Assembly (NCBI RefSeq): GCF_947486615.1
Contig: NZ_CANKUD010000002.1
Span: 124,001-188,000, forward strand
DNA from: an uncultured Modestobacter sp.
GTDB taxonomy: Bacteria; Actinomycetota; Actinomycetes; Mycobacteriales; Geodermatophilaceae
Reading direction: 5' to 3'
DNA: 64,000 nucleotides
The position numbers were made by a program, and so were the translations under genes. Within the stretch, counting starts at the first letter, position 1. Every line of letters begins with the position of its first letter. Shown piece by piece: positions 1 through 8,119 of the stretch. The notes beneath the pieces were generated by a model. The model was not told the origin of the DNA. It saw only the letters and a list, made by a program, of their open reading frames with translations, and ran no database searches.

Positions 1-76
1 GCCTGACGTGGCCGGTCGCACACGGCCGCCCCTCGCCACCACGTGCGTGCGGCCGACCGGCGGGTAACTCCTCGGC

Positions 77-952
77 GTGAGTGAGCCCCGCGTCAGCGTC
101 GTCATCGCGACCATGGACCGGCGAGAGTCGCTGCTGCGCTCGCTCGACCGGCTCGACTGCCCCGGCGGCCCTCCGGTGATCGTGGTGGACAACGCCTCCG
201 CCGACGGCACCGCCGACGCCGTCCGGTCAGCCCGTCCCCGGGTCGACGTGCTCGAGCTCCCGGCCAACGCCGGCGCGGTGGCGCGCAACCGCGGCGTGCA
301 GCGTGCCGCCACCCGCTACGTGGCCTTCGCCGACGACGACTCCTGGTGGGAGCCGGGCGCACTGGAGGCGGCGGCCGACCTCCTCGACGCCCACCCGGAG
401 GTGGCGGTGGTCGTCGGCCGGGTGCGGATGGCGCACGACGGCAGCGAGGACGCCGTCACCGGCAAGCACCGCGCCGAGCTGCTGGGCCGCTCCCCCGCCG
501 GCCCGCTGGTGCTGAGCTTCCCGGCGTTCGCCGCCGTGGTCCGCCGGGACGCCCACCTGGCCGTCGGCGGCTTCTCCCCGTTCCTGTTCTTCGGCGGCGA
601 GGAGCACCTGCTCGCCCTCGACCTCGCCGCCGCGGGGTGGCAGCTGGTGTTCGCCGAGGACGTCGCCGCCTGGCACGACCCGGCCGGCCCGGACCAGCCG
701 GGCCCCATGCGCTGGGCGCTGCAGACCCGCAACGACGTCCTGGTCGACTGGCTGCGCCGGCCGCTGTCGGTGGCACTGACCGCCACCGGCCGGCTGGCGT
801 CCCGGGCCGTGCACGACCGGGGCGCCCGCTCCGCCCTGGCCGGGGTGCTCCGCCGGCTCCCCGCCGCGCTGCGCCGCCGGCGACCGGTGCCCGCGGAGGT
901 GGAACTCCGCTTCGCCACCGCCCTGCGACCGCTGGCTCAGTCGAGCAGCTGA
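77..952 (+). CDS. Family 2 glycosyltransferase
   Basis: The 291-residue protein opens with the GT-A fold signature (VSVVIATMDR at residues 6-15), followed by VVDNASADGT near 36 and the metal-binding FADDDSWW near 89. GGEEHLLALDLAAAG near 175-190 is the usual second acidic region. It has no membrane segment or signal peptide, so it probably acts in the cytosol, transferring a sugar from a nucleotide-sugar donor to a surface glycan; the substrate cannot be read from sequence. The GTG start lies 6 nt after TAACTC (65-70), which suggests a leaderless transcript. Its last 16 bases overlap the convergent P450 relic. The family call is firm, the role inferred. Confidence 0.9.
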   Translation: MSEPRVSVVIATMDRRESLLRSLDRLDCPGGPPVIVVDNASADGTADAVRSARPRVDVLELPANAGAVARNRGVQRAATRYVAFADDDSWWEPGALEAAADLLDAHPEVAVVVGRVRMAHDGSEDAVTGKHRAELLGRSPAGPLVLSFPAFAAVVRRDAHLAVGGFSPFLFFGGEEHLLALDLAAAGWQLVFAEDVAAWHDPAGPDQPGPMRWALQTRNDVLVDWLRRPLSVALTATGRLASRAVHDRGARSALAGVLRRLPAALRRRRPVPAEVELRFATALRPLAQSSS

Positions 953-1356
953 AGGGCCCCGGTCGGACAGGCCCGCACCGCCGTCTCCACCGCGGCCAGG
1001 TCGGTCGGCTCACCGTCCATGCTGATCAGCGAGCCGTAGAACTCGTTGAGGTCCGGGGGCATGTCCGCGATCGACACCGCGCCGGCACCCGAGGAGAACA
1101 GCGCCGGCCGGCTGCTGGTCGCCGCCACGTCGGCGTACCGGGTCACCGCGTGGTAGCCGGCGCCGGGCTCGATGAAGGGGACGACGGGTTCGGCGAAGAA
1201 CGCGAACGGGCGCTCCCGGCGCAGCCGGTCGAGGACGGCGTGCCGCACCTCCGGCGGTTCGCCCCAGAACACCCGGTCGGACAGGTCGACGGCGTCGAGG
1301 TCGATCGCATCGGGGTCGATGGCGTCCGGGTCGGGGCGCAGGGTGGGAGTCGGCAC
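937..1356 (-). pseudogene. Cytochrome P450 N-terminus fused in frame to a ferredoxin C-terminus (internal deletion)
   Basis: Reading from a GTG behind a good Shine-Dalgarno site (GGGAGG, 5 nt spacing), the first ~115 codons match the start of an actinobacterial P450: substrate-recognition region, GAGYHAVTRYADV, ALFSSG, NEFYGSLISMD. The next expected part (DPRHxRLR, I-helix, ExxR, haem-Cys loop) is missing. The frame instead ends with LAAVETAVRACPTGALQLLD, the C-terminus of a P450-partner ferredoxin carrying only its last iron-sulfur cysteine. A P450 is about 400 residues; this is 139. An internal deletion of a P450-ferredoxin gene pair that happened to keep frame is the simplest reading. A promoter-like TAGCGT (1392-1397) with GTGACC (1414-1419) lies upstream. 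It cannot be a working monooxygenase. Confidence 0.75.
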
Positions 1357-1438
1357 GGTGGCCTCCCGGGGCGGACGGTCGTGGCGACCCGACGCTAGCC
1401 CAGACGTGCTCCGGGTCACACCCGTCCGGGCGCCGGTG

Positions 1439-2308
1439 TCAGCCGGCGAGCAGGCCGGTGAACCACTCCCGCGCCGCGGCGTTGCCCGCCGCACCACGCT
1501 CCTGCGCCCCGGCCAGCTCCGCGGTCAGCGTGCCCGACAGCGCATGCTCCAGGGCGGCGTCCAGGGTGGTCGGGTCGACCTCGCCGGCGCGCAGCACGAT
1601 CGGCCAGCCGAGCGCGGCCGCCTGCGCGCTCACCTTGGCGCCACCGGCGATGGCGTCGCAGGCGATCACCGGCTTCCCGTGCGCCAGCCCGAGCACCAGC
1701 GCGTGCAGCCGCATGCTGACCACCACGTCGGCCCGGCGGATCAGCGCCTCCACCTGCAGCGGGAAGCGCTCGTGCGGCTTCTCGAACAGGTCCATGGTCA
1801 GCTCGAACCACGGGATCGCCCGGGCACCCAGCCAGCCCTCGATCGCCGCGCGCACCTGGGCGGCCTGGCTGCGGTCGCCGTACTCCTCCTGCGGCGGCGC
1901 GAAGGCGACGGCCACCACGGGCACGTCCGGCGTGGTGGTGCCGATGGCCAGGTCCGGCCGGGAGATGCCCGGGGCGTCCCGCTCCCAGACCTGGTGGAAC
2001 AGCGCCCGGCCGGCGTCGGAGACCACCGAGACGTTGACCGCCCAGCGCTGCGCACCGGCGAAGGCGGCGGTCAGCTCGCGCAGCAGCGGGGTGTCCGAGA
2101 GCGGGCCGCTCACGAAGACCAGGTGGGTGTAGTCGGCCGGGTCGAGCTCCCGCCAGTCCGGGCCGCGCTGCAGGTAGGGCGCCCAGGCGACGTCGTGCTC
2201 GATGCCGGCCTCGGCGAGCCAGCCGACGACGACGTCGGCCCCCAGCTCGTCGCCGATGGTGGCGATCACCTCGTCGAAGCTGAACCAACCGGTGACCAGG
2301 ACGCGCAT
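1439..2308 (-). CDS. Polysaccharide pyruvyl transferase family protein
   Basis: This 289-residue protein has the two-lobed pattern of the family (PF04230): an N-terminal nucleotide-type fold (MRVLVTGWFSFDEV) and, near residues 185-215, ADVVVSMRLHALVLGLAHGKPV, in which SxRLH and GxPV are the family signature. Characterised members move pyruvate from phosphoenolpyruvate onto cell-wall glycans (CsaB type); others are of unknown use. It lies beside the glycosyltransferase, which fits envelope polysaccharide work. The ATG follows GAGGCT by 6 nt, a leaderless-type spacing. No membrane segment is seen. The family is secure; the substrate is not. Confidence 0.85.
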   Translation of the reverse strand: MRVLVTGWFSFDEVIATIGDELGADVVVGWLAEAGIEHDVAWAPYLQRGPDWRELDPADYTHLVFVSGPLSDTPLLRELTAAFAGAQRWAVNVSVVSDAGRALFHQVWERDAPGISRPDLAIGTTTPDVPVVAVAFAPPQEEYGDRSQAAQVRAAIEGWLGARAIPWFELTMDLFEKPHERFPLQVEALIRRADVVVSMRLHALVLGLAHGKPVIACDAIAGGAKVSAQAAALGWPIVLRAGEVDPTTLDAALEHALSGTLTAELAGAQERGAAGNAAAREWFTGLLAG

Positions 2309-2396
2309 GCCCCCAGCCTCTCAGGCGGCCCACACGCCCCTGCACCGGCCTCTGGACCCGTCAGCGACCCCGGGGCCTCGGGATCCCGGCGGCGAC

Positions 2397-2477
2397 CCTG
2401 TCCCGTCAGGACTCAGCGGCGACCCTGTCCCGTCAGGGCCCGGCGGCGACCCGGTCGCGTCAGGACTCGGCGGCGAC
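2397..2477. repeat. Three tandem 27-bp repeats spanning a gene's stop codon
   Basis: Copies lie at 2397-2423, 2424-2450 and 2451-2477, with a decayed fourth to the left. The rightmost holds the last codons and TGA of the GNAT gene; the others repeat those codons and the TGA downstream, with a few substitutions. Confidence 0.85.
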
Positions 2478-2747
2478 CAGGTCCCGGTACTCGGGGTGCC
2501 GCTCGATCCAGCCGCGCACGAACGAGCACATCGGGACGACGGTGCCGCCCTGCGCTCGCACGTCGTCCAGGGCGCTGCGGACCAGCGTGCTGCCCAGCCC
2601 GGAGTGCCCCTCGTCGCTGTCGACCTCGGTGTGGGTGAACACCACCTGGTCACCGCGGCGCTGGTAGGCGGTGACGCCGAGCAGGCGGTCGCCGTCCCGG
2701 ATCTCGTAGCGGTTGTCCTCGGGGGCGTTGCTGACCGTCGGCTCCAT
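2460..2747 (-). CDS. Small GNAT-type N-acetyltransferase (YjdJ/NATD1-like)
   Basis: A 95-residue protein of the very short GNAT type. NRYEIRDGDRLLGVTAYQRRG gives the first strands, VVFTHTEVDSDEGHSGLGSTLV (residues ~35-55) is the acetyl-CoA loop with the GxGS turn, and VVPMCSFVRGWIERHPEYRDLV is the conserved C-terminal segment. The ATG at 2747 is chosen because GGGAGGGG precedes it; longer frames lack a ribosome site. The substrate is unknown. The 3' end lies in a tandem 27-bp repeat, so the final residues (VAAES) may be recently altered. Confidence 0.85.
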   Translation of the reverse strand: MEPTVSNAPEDNRYEIRDGDRLLGVTAYQRRGDQVVFTHTEVDSDEGHSGLGSTLVRSALDDVRAQGGTVVPMCSFVRGWIERHPEYRDLVAAES

Positions 2748-2876
2748 GCCCCTCCCGAACTCCCGTCCCGGCCGCACTGTTCCCCGGGCGCACCCCGCCC
2801 AGGGGCCGCGAGCGGAGGGGACGAGGCCAGGCCCCGGAGCGGGGTCCACCGCTCGGTGGGACCCCGCACGGGTCCC

Positions 2877-4037
2877 TCAGGACAGCCGGCGGGCCGCCGG
2901 ACCGGAGGTGACCGTGAGGATCCCCGGGAGGGTCAGCTCCCGCTCGCGGCAGGCCGCCACCACGGCCTCCCCGACGACCTCGGCGTCGGCGGAACGGATC
3001 AGCGCGATGGCCGAGCCACCGAACCCGCCGCCGACCATCCGGGCGCCCAGGGCACCCGCGGCACGGGCTGCCTCGACCACGACGTCGAGCTCCACCGCCG
3101 ACACCTCGTAGTCGTCGCGCAGCGAGGTGTGCGAGCCGTCGAGCAGCGGGCCGATCTCGGCGACCCGGCCGGCGCGCACCAGCTCGACGACCTCGTCCAC
3201 CCGCTGGTTCTCGGTGACCACGTGCCGGGTGCGGGCCTGCAGCCGCGGGTCGCTCAGCCGGTCGACGTCGGCCGGGGTGGCGTCGCTGAGCCACTCCAGA
3301 CCCAGCTGGCGGGCCGCCTCGTCGCAGTCCGCGCGGCGCTTGGCGTACTGCCCGTCGGCCAGCGTGTGCGTGACCCGGGTGTCGATGACCATCAGCTCCA
3401 GGCCTGCCTCGGCCAGCCCCAGCTGCACCGGCTCGGTGCGGAAGTCGCGGGTGTGGATCAGCAGGGCCGAGCCCTCCTCGGCCAGGAGGGCGACGGTCTG
3501 GTCCATCCCGCCGGTGCCGGCGCCCACGACCTCGTTCTCCGCCCGGATCGCGGCCTGGATGAGCAGGTGCCGGAGCTCGGCGTCGTCGGCCCGGCCGGCG
3601 AGCTCGGCGGCCGACAGCGCCACCGCCGCCTCCAGCGAGGCCGAGCTGGACAGGCCCGCGCCCAGCGGCACGTCGCTGCTGACGGCCATGTCCAGGCCGG
3701 GCACGTCCACCCCGGCCTGCTGCAGCGACCACAACGTCCCGGCGGCGTAGCCGGCCCAGCCGGACACCTGACCGGGCCCGAGCTCGGCCAGCGTGCCCTC
3801 GAACGGCTCGGCGTCGGGGTCGGTGCTGGTGATCCGGACCCGGTCGTCGTCCCGCCGGCGCACGGCCGCCGCGGTCACCCGGGTCAGCGCCATCGGCAGG
3901 CAGCGCCCGCCGTTGTAGTCGACGTGCTCGCCGATCAGGTTGACCCGACCGGGCGCGGTCCAGACGCCGTCCGGCTCGACGCCGAAGGCGCTGCGCAGCT
4001 CGGCGACCGCGAGGCCGGCCTCCTCCTGGGCGGTCAC
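2877..4037 (-). CDS. galK: Galactokinase
   Basis: It phosphorylates galactose at C1 with ATP, the first committed step of the Leloir pathway, in the cytosol. The 386-residue protein has the GHMP-kinase order: the galactokinase signature GRVNLIGEHVDYNGG (residues ~30-44), the ATP-binding PLGAGLSSSASLEAA (~124-138), and the C-terminal GARMVGGGFGGSAIAL. The acidic residue in GGMDQ near 178 fits the catalytic aspartate. Length is normal. The GTG has GGGGGA just ahead of it. It follows galT on the same strand after 79 bp, so a galT-galK operon is likely. Epimerase (galE) is not in the window. Confidence 0.96.
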   Translation of the reverse strand: MTAQEEAGLAVAELRSAFGVEPDGVWTAPGRVNLIGEHVDYNGGRCLPMALTRVTAAAVRRRDDDRVRITSTDPDAEPFEGTLAELGPGQVSGWAGYAAGTLWSLQQAGVDVPGLDMAVSSDVPLGAGLSSSASLEAAVALSAAELAGRADDAELRHLLIQAAIRAENEVVGAGTGGMDQTVALLAEEGSALLIHTRDFRTEPVQLGLAEAGLELMVIDTRVTHTLADGQYAKRRADCDEAARQLGLEWLSDATPADVDRLSDPRLQARTRHVVTENQRVDEVVELVRAGRVAEIGPLLDGSHTSLRDDYEVSAVELDVVVEAARAAGALGARMVGGGFGGSAIALIRSADAEVVGEAVVAACRERELTLPGILTVTSGPAARRLS

Positions 4038-4116
4038 GACATCCCCCGTTCGCTCACACGCAGCGCTCCGCTCCTCGGTCGCTGGCGCTCCCTGCGATGC
4101 TCACGCCACGCTCCGC
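4038..4116. other. galT-galK spacer rich in CGCTCCGCTC-type motifs
   Basis: This 79-bp gap is built of repeated CGCTCC/GCTCAC words with partial complementarity. It carries no gene and no clear promoter. Such low-complexity spacers are common in this genome type. Confidence 0.4.
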
Positions 4117-5274
4117 TCACGACGCCACCTCGCGCAGCCGCTCGGCGATCCGCTCGGGGGTCGTGTCGTTGATCCAGGCGCCCATGCCCGACTCCGAGCC
4201 GGCCAGGTATTTCAGCTTCCCGGGCGCGCGGAGCAGCGAGAACAGCTGCAGGTGCAGCCGGCCCAGCTCCCGCTCCTCGCCGGTCGGCGCCTGGTGCCAG
4301 CCGGAGATGTAGGGCACCCGATCCACGCCGGGGTGGAAGCGGTTCACCCGGCGCAGCAGCTCCTGGTAGACGACGGCGAGCTCGGCCTTCTCCGCGTCGT
4401 CCAGGGCAGCGAGGTCGGGGACGTCGCGGTGCGGGGCCAGGTGCACCTCGACCGGCCAGCGGGCCGCGCGGGGCACGTAGGCGGTGAAGTGCTCACCGGC
4501 CAGCACCACCCGGGTGCCCTCGGCCTGCTCGGCGGCCAGCACGTCGGCCAGCAGGTTGCCGCCGGTCGCCTGCCGGTGCCGGCGGGCCTGCTCGAGCAGC
4601 TGCCCGGAGCGCGGCGGCAGGACCGGGTAGGCGTAGACCTGTCCGTGCGGGTGGGTCAGCGTTACCCCGATCTCCTGGCCGCTGTTCTCGAAGACGAACA
4701 CCTCGGCCACGCCCGGGTCGGCCGAGTGGGCCGCCGTGCGCTGCGCCCAGGCCTCGACGATGGTGCGCATCCGCGCCGCCGGCAGGTTGACGACCGCGGC
4801 GTCGTGGTCGCTGGAGAAGACCACGACGTCACAGTGCCCGTAGGCGGGGCGGTCGGCGGGGCCGAACGGCGCCGCCGGGCCGTCCTCGGCCGGCCCGACG
4901 GTCAGCGGCGCGAAGCTCGGGAACCGGTTGGCGAAGACGGCGACGTCGTACTCGCCGTCCGGGACCTCGGTGGGCCGTTCGGGGTCCCTCGTCGGGTCCA
5001 GCGGGCAGTCGGCGGCGCTGGGCAGGAACGTGCGGTTCATCCGGTGGCCGGCGATGGTCACCCACTCACCGGTCAGCACGTCGTAGCGGATCTCCCCGGC
5101 GTGCGGCGGCTCCGGCAGCGGCCGGACGTCGGCGGTCTCGTGCACCGGCCCGTCGGTGGCCCGGTCGTCGAAGTAGAGGATCGGCCGGCCGTCGGCCAGG
5201 GTGCGCTCGGTGACCCGGCCGGGCCACTGCTGCGCCCCGCCGCTGGCCTGTCCCGCCGTCGGTCCCGCGTCCAT
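4117..5274 (-). CDS. galT: Galactose-1-phosphate uridylyltransferase
   Basis: It exchanges UMP between UDP-glucose and galactose-1-phosphate, the second Leloir step. In the 385-residue protein, DVLTGEWVTIAGHRMNRTF is the N-terminal signature, and THPHGQVYAY (about 204-213) holds the HPH catalytic triad whose second His carries the UMP. HLAPHRDVPDL and FHPGVDRVPYISGWHQAP are the later conserved blocks. Zinc-type cysteines are reduced to the lone C of SAADCPLDP, so the structural zinc site seems incomplete. The ATG at 5274 is preceded by AGGAGG at 10 nt; the longer frame to 5376 runs into the terminator hairpin and is rejected. galK follows. Confidence 0.95.
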   Translation of the reverse strand: MDAGPTAGQASGGAQQWPGRVTERTLADGRPILYFDDRATDGPVHETADVRPLPEPPHAGEIRYDVLTGEWVTIAGHRMNRTFLPSAADCPLDPTRDPERPTEVPDGEYDVAVFANRFPSFAPLTVGPAEDGPAAPFGPADRPAYGHCDVVVFSSDHDAAVVNLPAARMRTIVEAWAQRTAAHSADPGVAEVFVFENSGQEIGVTLTHPHGQVYAYPVLPPRSGQLLEQARRHRQATGGNLLADVLAAEQAEGTRVVLAGEHFTAYVPRAARWPVEVHLAPHRDVPDLAALDDAEKAELAVVYQELLRRVNRFHPGVDRVPYISGWHQAPTGEERELGRLHLQLFSLLRAPGKLKYLAGSESGMGAWINDTTPERIAERLREVAS

Positions 5275-5360
5275 CCCTGTCGGTCCTCCTCGTCGCCCTG
5301 CGCTGCCCGGTTTCGGGGCGGCCGCAGGCAGAGTCTGCACACACCGCGCGCACACACGGA

Positions 5361-5399
5361 CGGAGGGCCCGGTCACCTTGACGGTGACCGGGCCCTCCG
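5361..5399 (-). terminator. 17-bp perfect hairpin behind the first initiator tRNA
   Basis: Arms 5361-5377 and 5383-5399 are perfectly complementary around TTGAC. It begins 3 nt past the tRNA CCA end. There is no T-run, as is usual in high-GC actinobacteria. Confidence 0.85.
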
Positions 5400-5401
5400 G
5401 T

Positions 5402-5478
5402 TGGTAGCGGGGACAGGATTTGAACCTGTGACCTCTGGGTTATGAGCCCAGCGAGCTACCGAGCTGCTCCACCCCGCG
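5402..5478 (-). tRNA. Initiator tRNA-Met (CAT), copy 1
   Basis: The 77-nt gene including encoded CCA folds as a cloverleaf with anticodon CAT. Initiator marks are the unpaired C1:T72 end and three G:C pairs (29-31 with 39-41) closing the anticodon stem (CTGGG/CCCAG). The T-stem is ACAGG/CCTGT. A TAACGT -10 element is at 5490-5495, 11 nt upstream. Confidence 0.96.
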
Positions 5479-5489
5479 TCGCAGGGAGA

Positions 5490-5495
5490 ACGTTA
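5490..5495 (-). promoter_or_regulatory. -10 element of initiator tRNA copy 1
   Basis: TAACGT ends 11 nt before the tRNA 5' end; the second tRNA copy has TATGGT at the same distance in homologous flanking sequence. Confidence 0.6.
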
Positions 5496-5539
5496 CCCCA
5501 CTCCCCGGACGGCGTGCAGCCGGCCCCCGGACGGCCCGC

Positions 5540-7684
5540 TCAGAGGGCCACCGGCGGGGCGGGCCGGGCCGCCAGCGCGTCGGTGAGCAGTGCGACGAGC
5601 GCCTCCAGCTGGACGTCGGCCGACGGCGACAGCTCCTCGTCCGACCCATCCAGCGCCCTGGCCGCGAGCCCCGCCTTGCTGTCGATCAGCTCGGCGATCC
5701 GGGCGTCCATCGTCTGGGCGGCGATGATCCGCCAGGCGGTCACCGGCTCGGTCTGCCCGATGCGATGGGCACGGTCGATGGCCTGGGTCTGCTCCGCGTC
5801 GGTCCAGGACAGCTCGGCGAGCACCAGGTTCGACGCCACCTGCAGGTTCAACCCGACCCCGGCCGAGGTCAGCGAGCAGACCGCGACGCCGACCTCGGGG
5901 TCGTTGACGAAGGCGTCGATGTTCCGCTGCCGCGCCCCCGGCGTCTGGTCCCCGCGGATCGAGGCGAACCGCACCCCCTGCTTGGTGAAGGTCGCCTCCG
6001 CGGTGTCCATGACGTCGATGTGCTTGGCGAAGAAGACCACCTTGCCGGCGCTGCGGGCCAGCTGGGCCGCGTAGTCCGCGGCCAGGCCGGCCTTCGCCTC
6101 GCCGATGCGCCGCATCATGCTGAAGACGTTCTCCCCGGCCTTGGTCGAGGTGGAGTCCTTCAGCTCCACCCGGGCCACCCGGCGCACCAGGTCGGCGTCG
6201 ATGCCCTCGGCCCGCTCGTCGGCCGGGCGGTTGGCCAGCGCCGTCTCGTAGCGCTCCACCATGCGCCGGGCGAGGTCCCGCTCGGCGGCCCGGATCGACC
6301 GGCCGGCCGGCCCGTCCAGCTCGACCGGGAGGTCGGCGATGCGGCGGGCGGGGATGTCGGCGGCGACGTCGACCTTGCGGCGGCGGACGATGCCCAGGTC
6401 GATCACGCTATGCCGCGCGGCGGGGTAGAAGCCGGCGTCGGCGGGGGTCAGCCCGGTCTCCTCCAGCGCGTCGATCAGCTCACCGAGCGGCTTGCTGTCA
6501 TCGATCCAGCCGAGGAACTGCCAGATCGCCCGGAAGTCGTCGATGTCGTTGATCAGCGGGGTGCCGGTCAACGCCATGAGCAGGGGCTTGGCCCCGCGGG
6601 AGCGGATGCGCTCGGAGAGCTCCAGGACGTGCTGCGACCGCTGCGACGTCCGGTTCTTGATGAAGTGCGCCTCGTCGACCACCATCCCGCGGAAGCCGAA
6701 GTCGCCCAGCCAGCCGACGTGCCGGTCCAGCACCTCGTAGTTGACGACCACGATGTCGGCGAACCCGTCGATCGTGTGCCCGTCGCCCTGGATCACGGTG
6801 GCCCGGCGGTGCGGCGTCCACTGCCCGGCCTCGCGCGCCCAGTTGGTCTTGACCACGTTCGGGACGACGACCAGCAGCGGGTACGCCCCGGCCGCCTCCG
6901 CGGCCAGCAGCGACTGGGCCGTCTTGCCCAGGCCGGGCTCGTCGGCGAGCAGGAAGGTCCGGTGGCCCTCCGCGGCGGCCGCGACGACCTGTCCCTGGTG
7001 CGGCATGAGCTCCCGGCCCATCGGGGTGAACCGGGCCGACGGCGCCGGGAGGGCCATGCACGCCGGGGCGCCACCGCCGGCGCGCTCGAACGAGCTCAGC
7101 AGCGGGCCCAGCAGCTCCCAGCCGGCCAGGCGGCGGGGACGCGGCACGTCCTGGCGGGCGGCGGAGAAGTCCGGTGCGAGGAAGGGGTTGGCCATCTGCC
7201 GGGAGATGACCGACTGCGGCACCACCTGACGTTCCGGTGCGACCGGCGCGGCGACGGGCTGGGGAGCCGGGGCCTCCTCGGCGGGCGCCTCGACCCCGAT
7301 GTCGGCCAGCAGCTCGCGCTTGAGCGTCCGCGCCGCGGCGGAGACGGTGGCGTCCTCGGAGAGCAGCGCGAGCAGCGCGGGGTCCCGCACGGCGGTCTTG
7401 GCCAGGATCGTCCCGATCCCGTCCAGGCGCTTCAGCTGCTCGCCCCGGCGGGCGTCGCCCAGGGTCTCGTCGGCGCGGACCCGGGTGTGCTCCTCGCGCA
7501 CCAGCAGCGCCACGACCTCGAACTTCGCGCGCACCGCGGGCGTGACCCGGCCCCGCTGGACGGCCGCCTCGACCTCGCGGACCGTGCGGGCGAGCGCGGA
7601 GACGACGTCGCCGTCCCGGACCCGCCGCTGGTTGCGCGGGGCGCCACGGCGAGTGCCCGTCTGGGCCTGGCCTCGTCGAGCCAC
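5540..7684 (-). CDS. SNF2-family DEAH helicase/ATPase (SMARCAL1-like)
   Basis: A 714-residue, probably DNA-dependent, ATPase. The first ~210 residues are an unassigned charged region. The helicase core has motif I DEPGLGKTAQ (~245-254), DEAH in VVDEAHFIKN (~333), motif III ALTGTPLIN, and in the second RecA domain KVVFFAKHIDVM, GVGLNLQVAS and motif VI QAIDRAHRIGQ (~635-645). These last motifs are typical of SNF2 translocases rather than RNA helicases. The GTG at 7684 is chosen for AGGAGGA upstream; the frame extends further but has no start signal. It sits alone between two initiator tRNA genes on the same strand. Role inferred: replication-fork or chromatin remodelling, or repair. Confidence 0.88.
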   Translation of the reverse strand: MARRGQAQTGTRRGAPRNQRRVRDGDVVSALARTVREVEAAVQRGRVTPAVRAKFEVVALLVREEHTRVRADETLGDARRGEQLKRLDGIGTILAKTAVRDPALLALLSEDATVSAAARTLKRELLADIGVEAPAEEAPAPQPVAAPVAPERQVVPQSVISRQMANPFLAPDFSAARQDVPRPRRLAGWELLGPLLSSFERAGGGAPACMALPAPSARFTPMGRELMPHQGQVVAAAAEGHRTFLLADEPGLGKTAQSLLAAEAAGAYPLLVVVPNVVKTNWAREAGQWTPHRRATVIQGDGHTIDGFADIVVVNYEVLDRHVGWLGDFGFRGMVVDEAHFIKNRTSQRSQHVLELSERIRSRGAKPLLMALTGTPLINDIDDFRAIWQFLGWIDDSKPLGELIDALEETGLTPADAGFYPAARHSVIDLGIVRRRKVDVAADIPARRIADLPVELDGPAGRSIRAAERDLARRMVERYETALANRPADERAEGIDADLVRRVARVELKDSTSTKAGENVFSMMRRIGEAKAGLAADYAAQLARSAGKVVFFAKHIDVMDTAEATFTKQGVRFASIRGDQTPGARQRNIDAFVNDPEVGVAVCSLTSAGVGLNLQVASNLVLAELSWTDAEQTQAIDRAHRIGQTEPVTAWRIIAAQTMDARIAELIDSKAGLAARALDGSDEELSPSADVQLEALVALLTDALAARPAPPVAL

Positions 7685-7917
7685 AGACTCCTCCTCTCCA
7701 GATGCCCCGGCACGGTGGCCGCGGCGGGGATGCCGCACACGCCATCGCAGCCGGGCGGTGGTCGTCGCCCGGAACGGGTGTCGACCCTCGCCGGAGCCGG
7801 CCGGGCTGGCCGCTCCGCGGGACGCGTCGACCTCGGGTCCGTGAGGACCGAGGGCACCGGGCCGATGCCCGTCCGCGCCTTTCGACTGCACGCCGATGAG
7901 ATCGGTCGCACCAACGA

Positions 7918-7950
7918 AAGCGGCCCCCACAGGTGCTGTGGGGGCCGCTT
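7918..7950 (-). terminator. Intrinsic terminator of initiator tRNA copy 2
   Basis: Perfect 15-bp stem (7918-7932 with 7936-7950), 3-nt loop, then TTTCGTT on the transcribed strand, beginning 6 nt after the tRNA. Confidence 0.88.
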
Positions 7951-7955
7951 CGTCG

Positions 7956-8032
7956 TGGTAGCGGGGGCAGGATTTGAACCTGCGACCTCTGGGTTATGAG
8001 CCCAGCGAGCTACCGAGCTGCTCCACCCCGCG
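7956..8032 (-). tRNA. Initiator tRNA-Met (CAT), copy 2
   Basis: It is identical to copy 1 except for one compensated T-stem pair (GCAGG/CCTGC instead of ACAGG/CCTGT). CCA is encoded. It has the same C1:T72 end and triple G:C anticodon stem. TATGGT at 8044-8049 is its -10 element. Confidence 0.96.
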
Positions 8033-8043
8033 TCGGTAGGACA

Positions 8044-8049
8044 ACCATA
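8044..8049 (-). promoter_or_regulatory. -10 element of initiator tRNA copy 2
   Basis: TATGGT, 11 nt upstream of the tRNA, in sequence homologous to the flank of copy 1. Confidence 0.6.
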
Positions 8050-8074
8050 CCGCACTCCGGGGCAGTGCTGCCGA

Positions 8075-8117
8075 GGGGGTGGTCACGGTGCCGGGAGGCC
8101 CCGCGACCACCGCCCCC
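8075..8117 (-). terminator. Hairpin behind the UPF0182 gene
   Basis: GGGGGTGGTC (8075-8084) pairs with GACCACCGCCCCC (8105-8117) with one bulge. It lies 2 nt past the stop codon. Confidence 0.65.
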
Positions 8118-8119
8118 GG

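Noticed and set aside
5402-8032. Integrative element bounded by tRNA genes
   Set aside because: No integrase or att direct repeat beyond the tRNA genes themselves; the helicase has host-like GC. Duplication is the simpler view.
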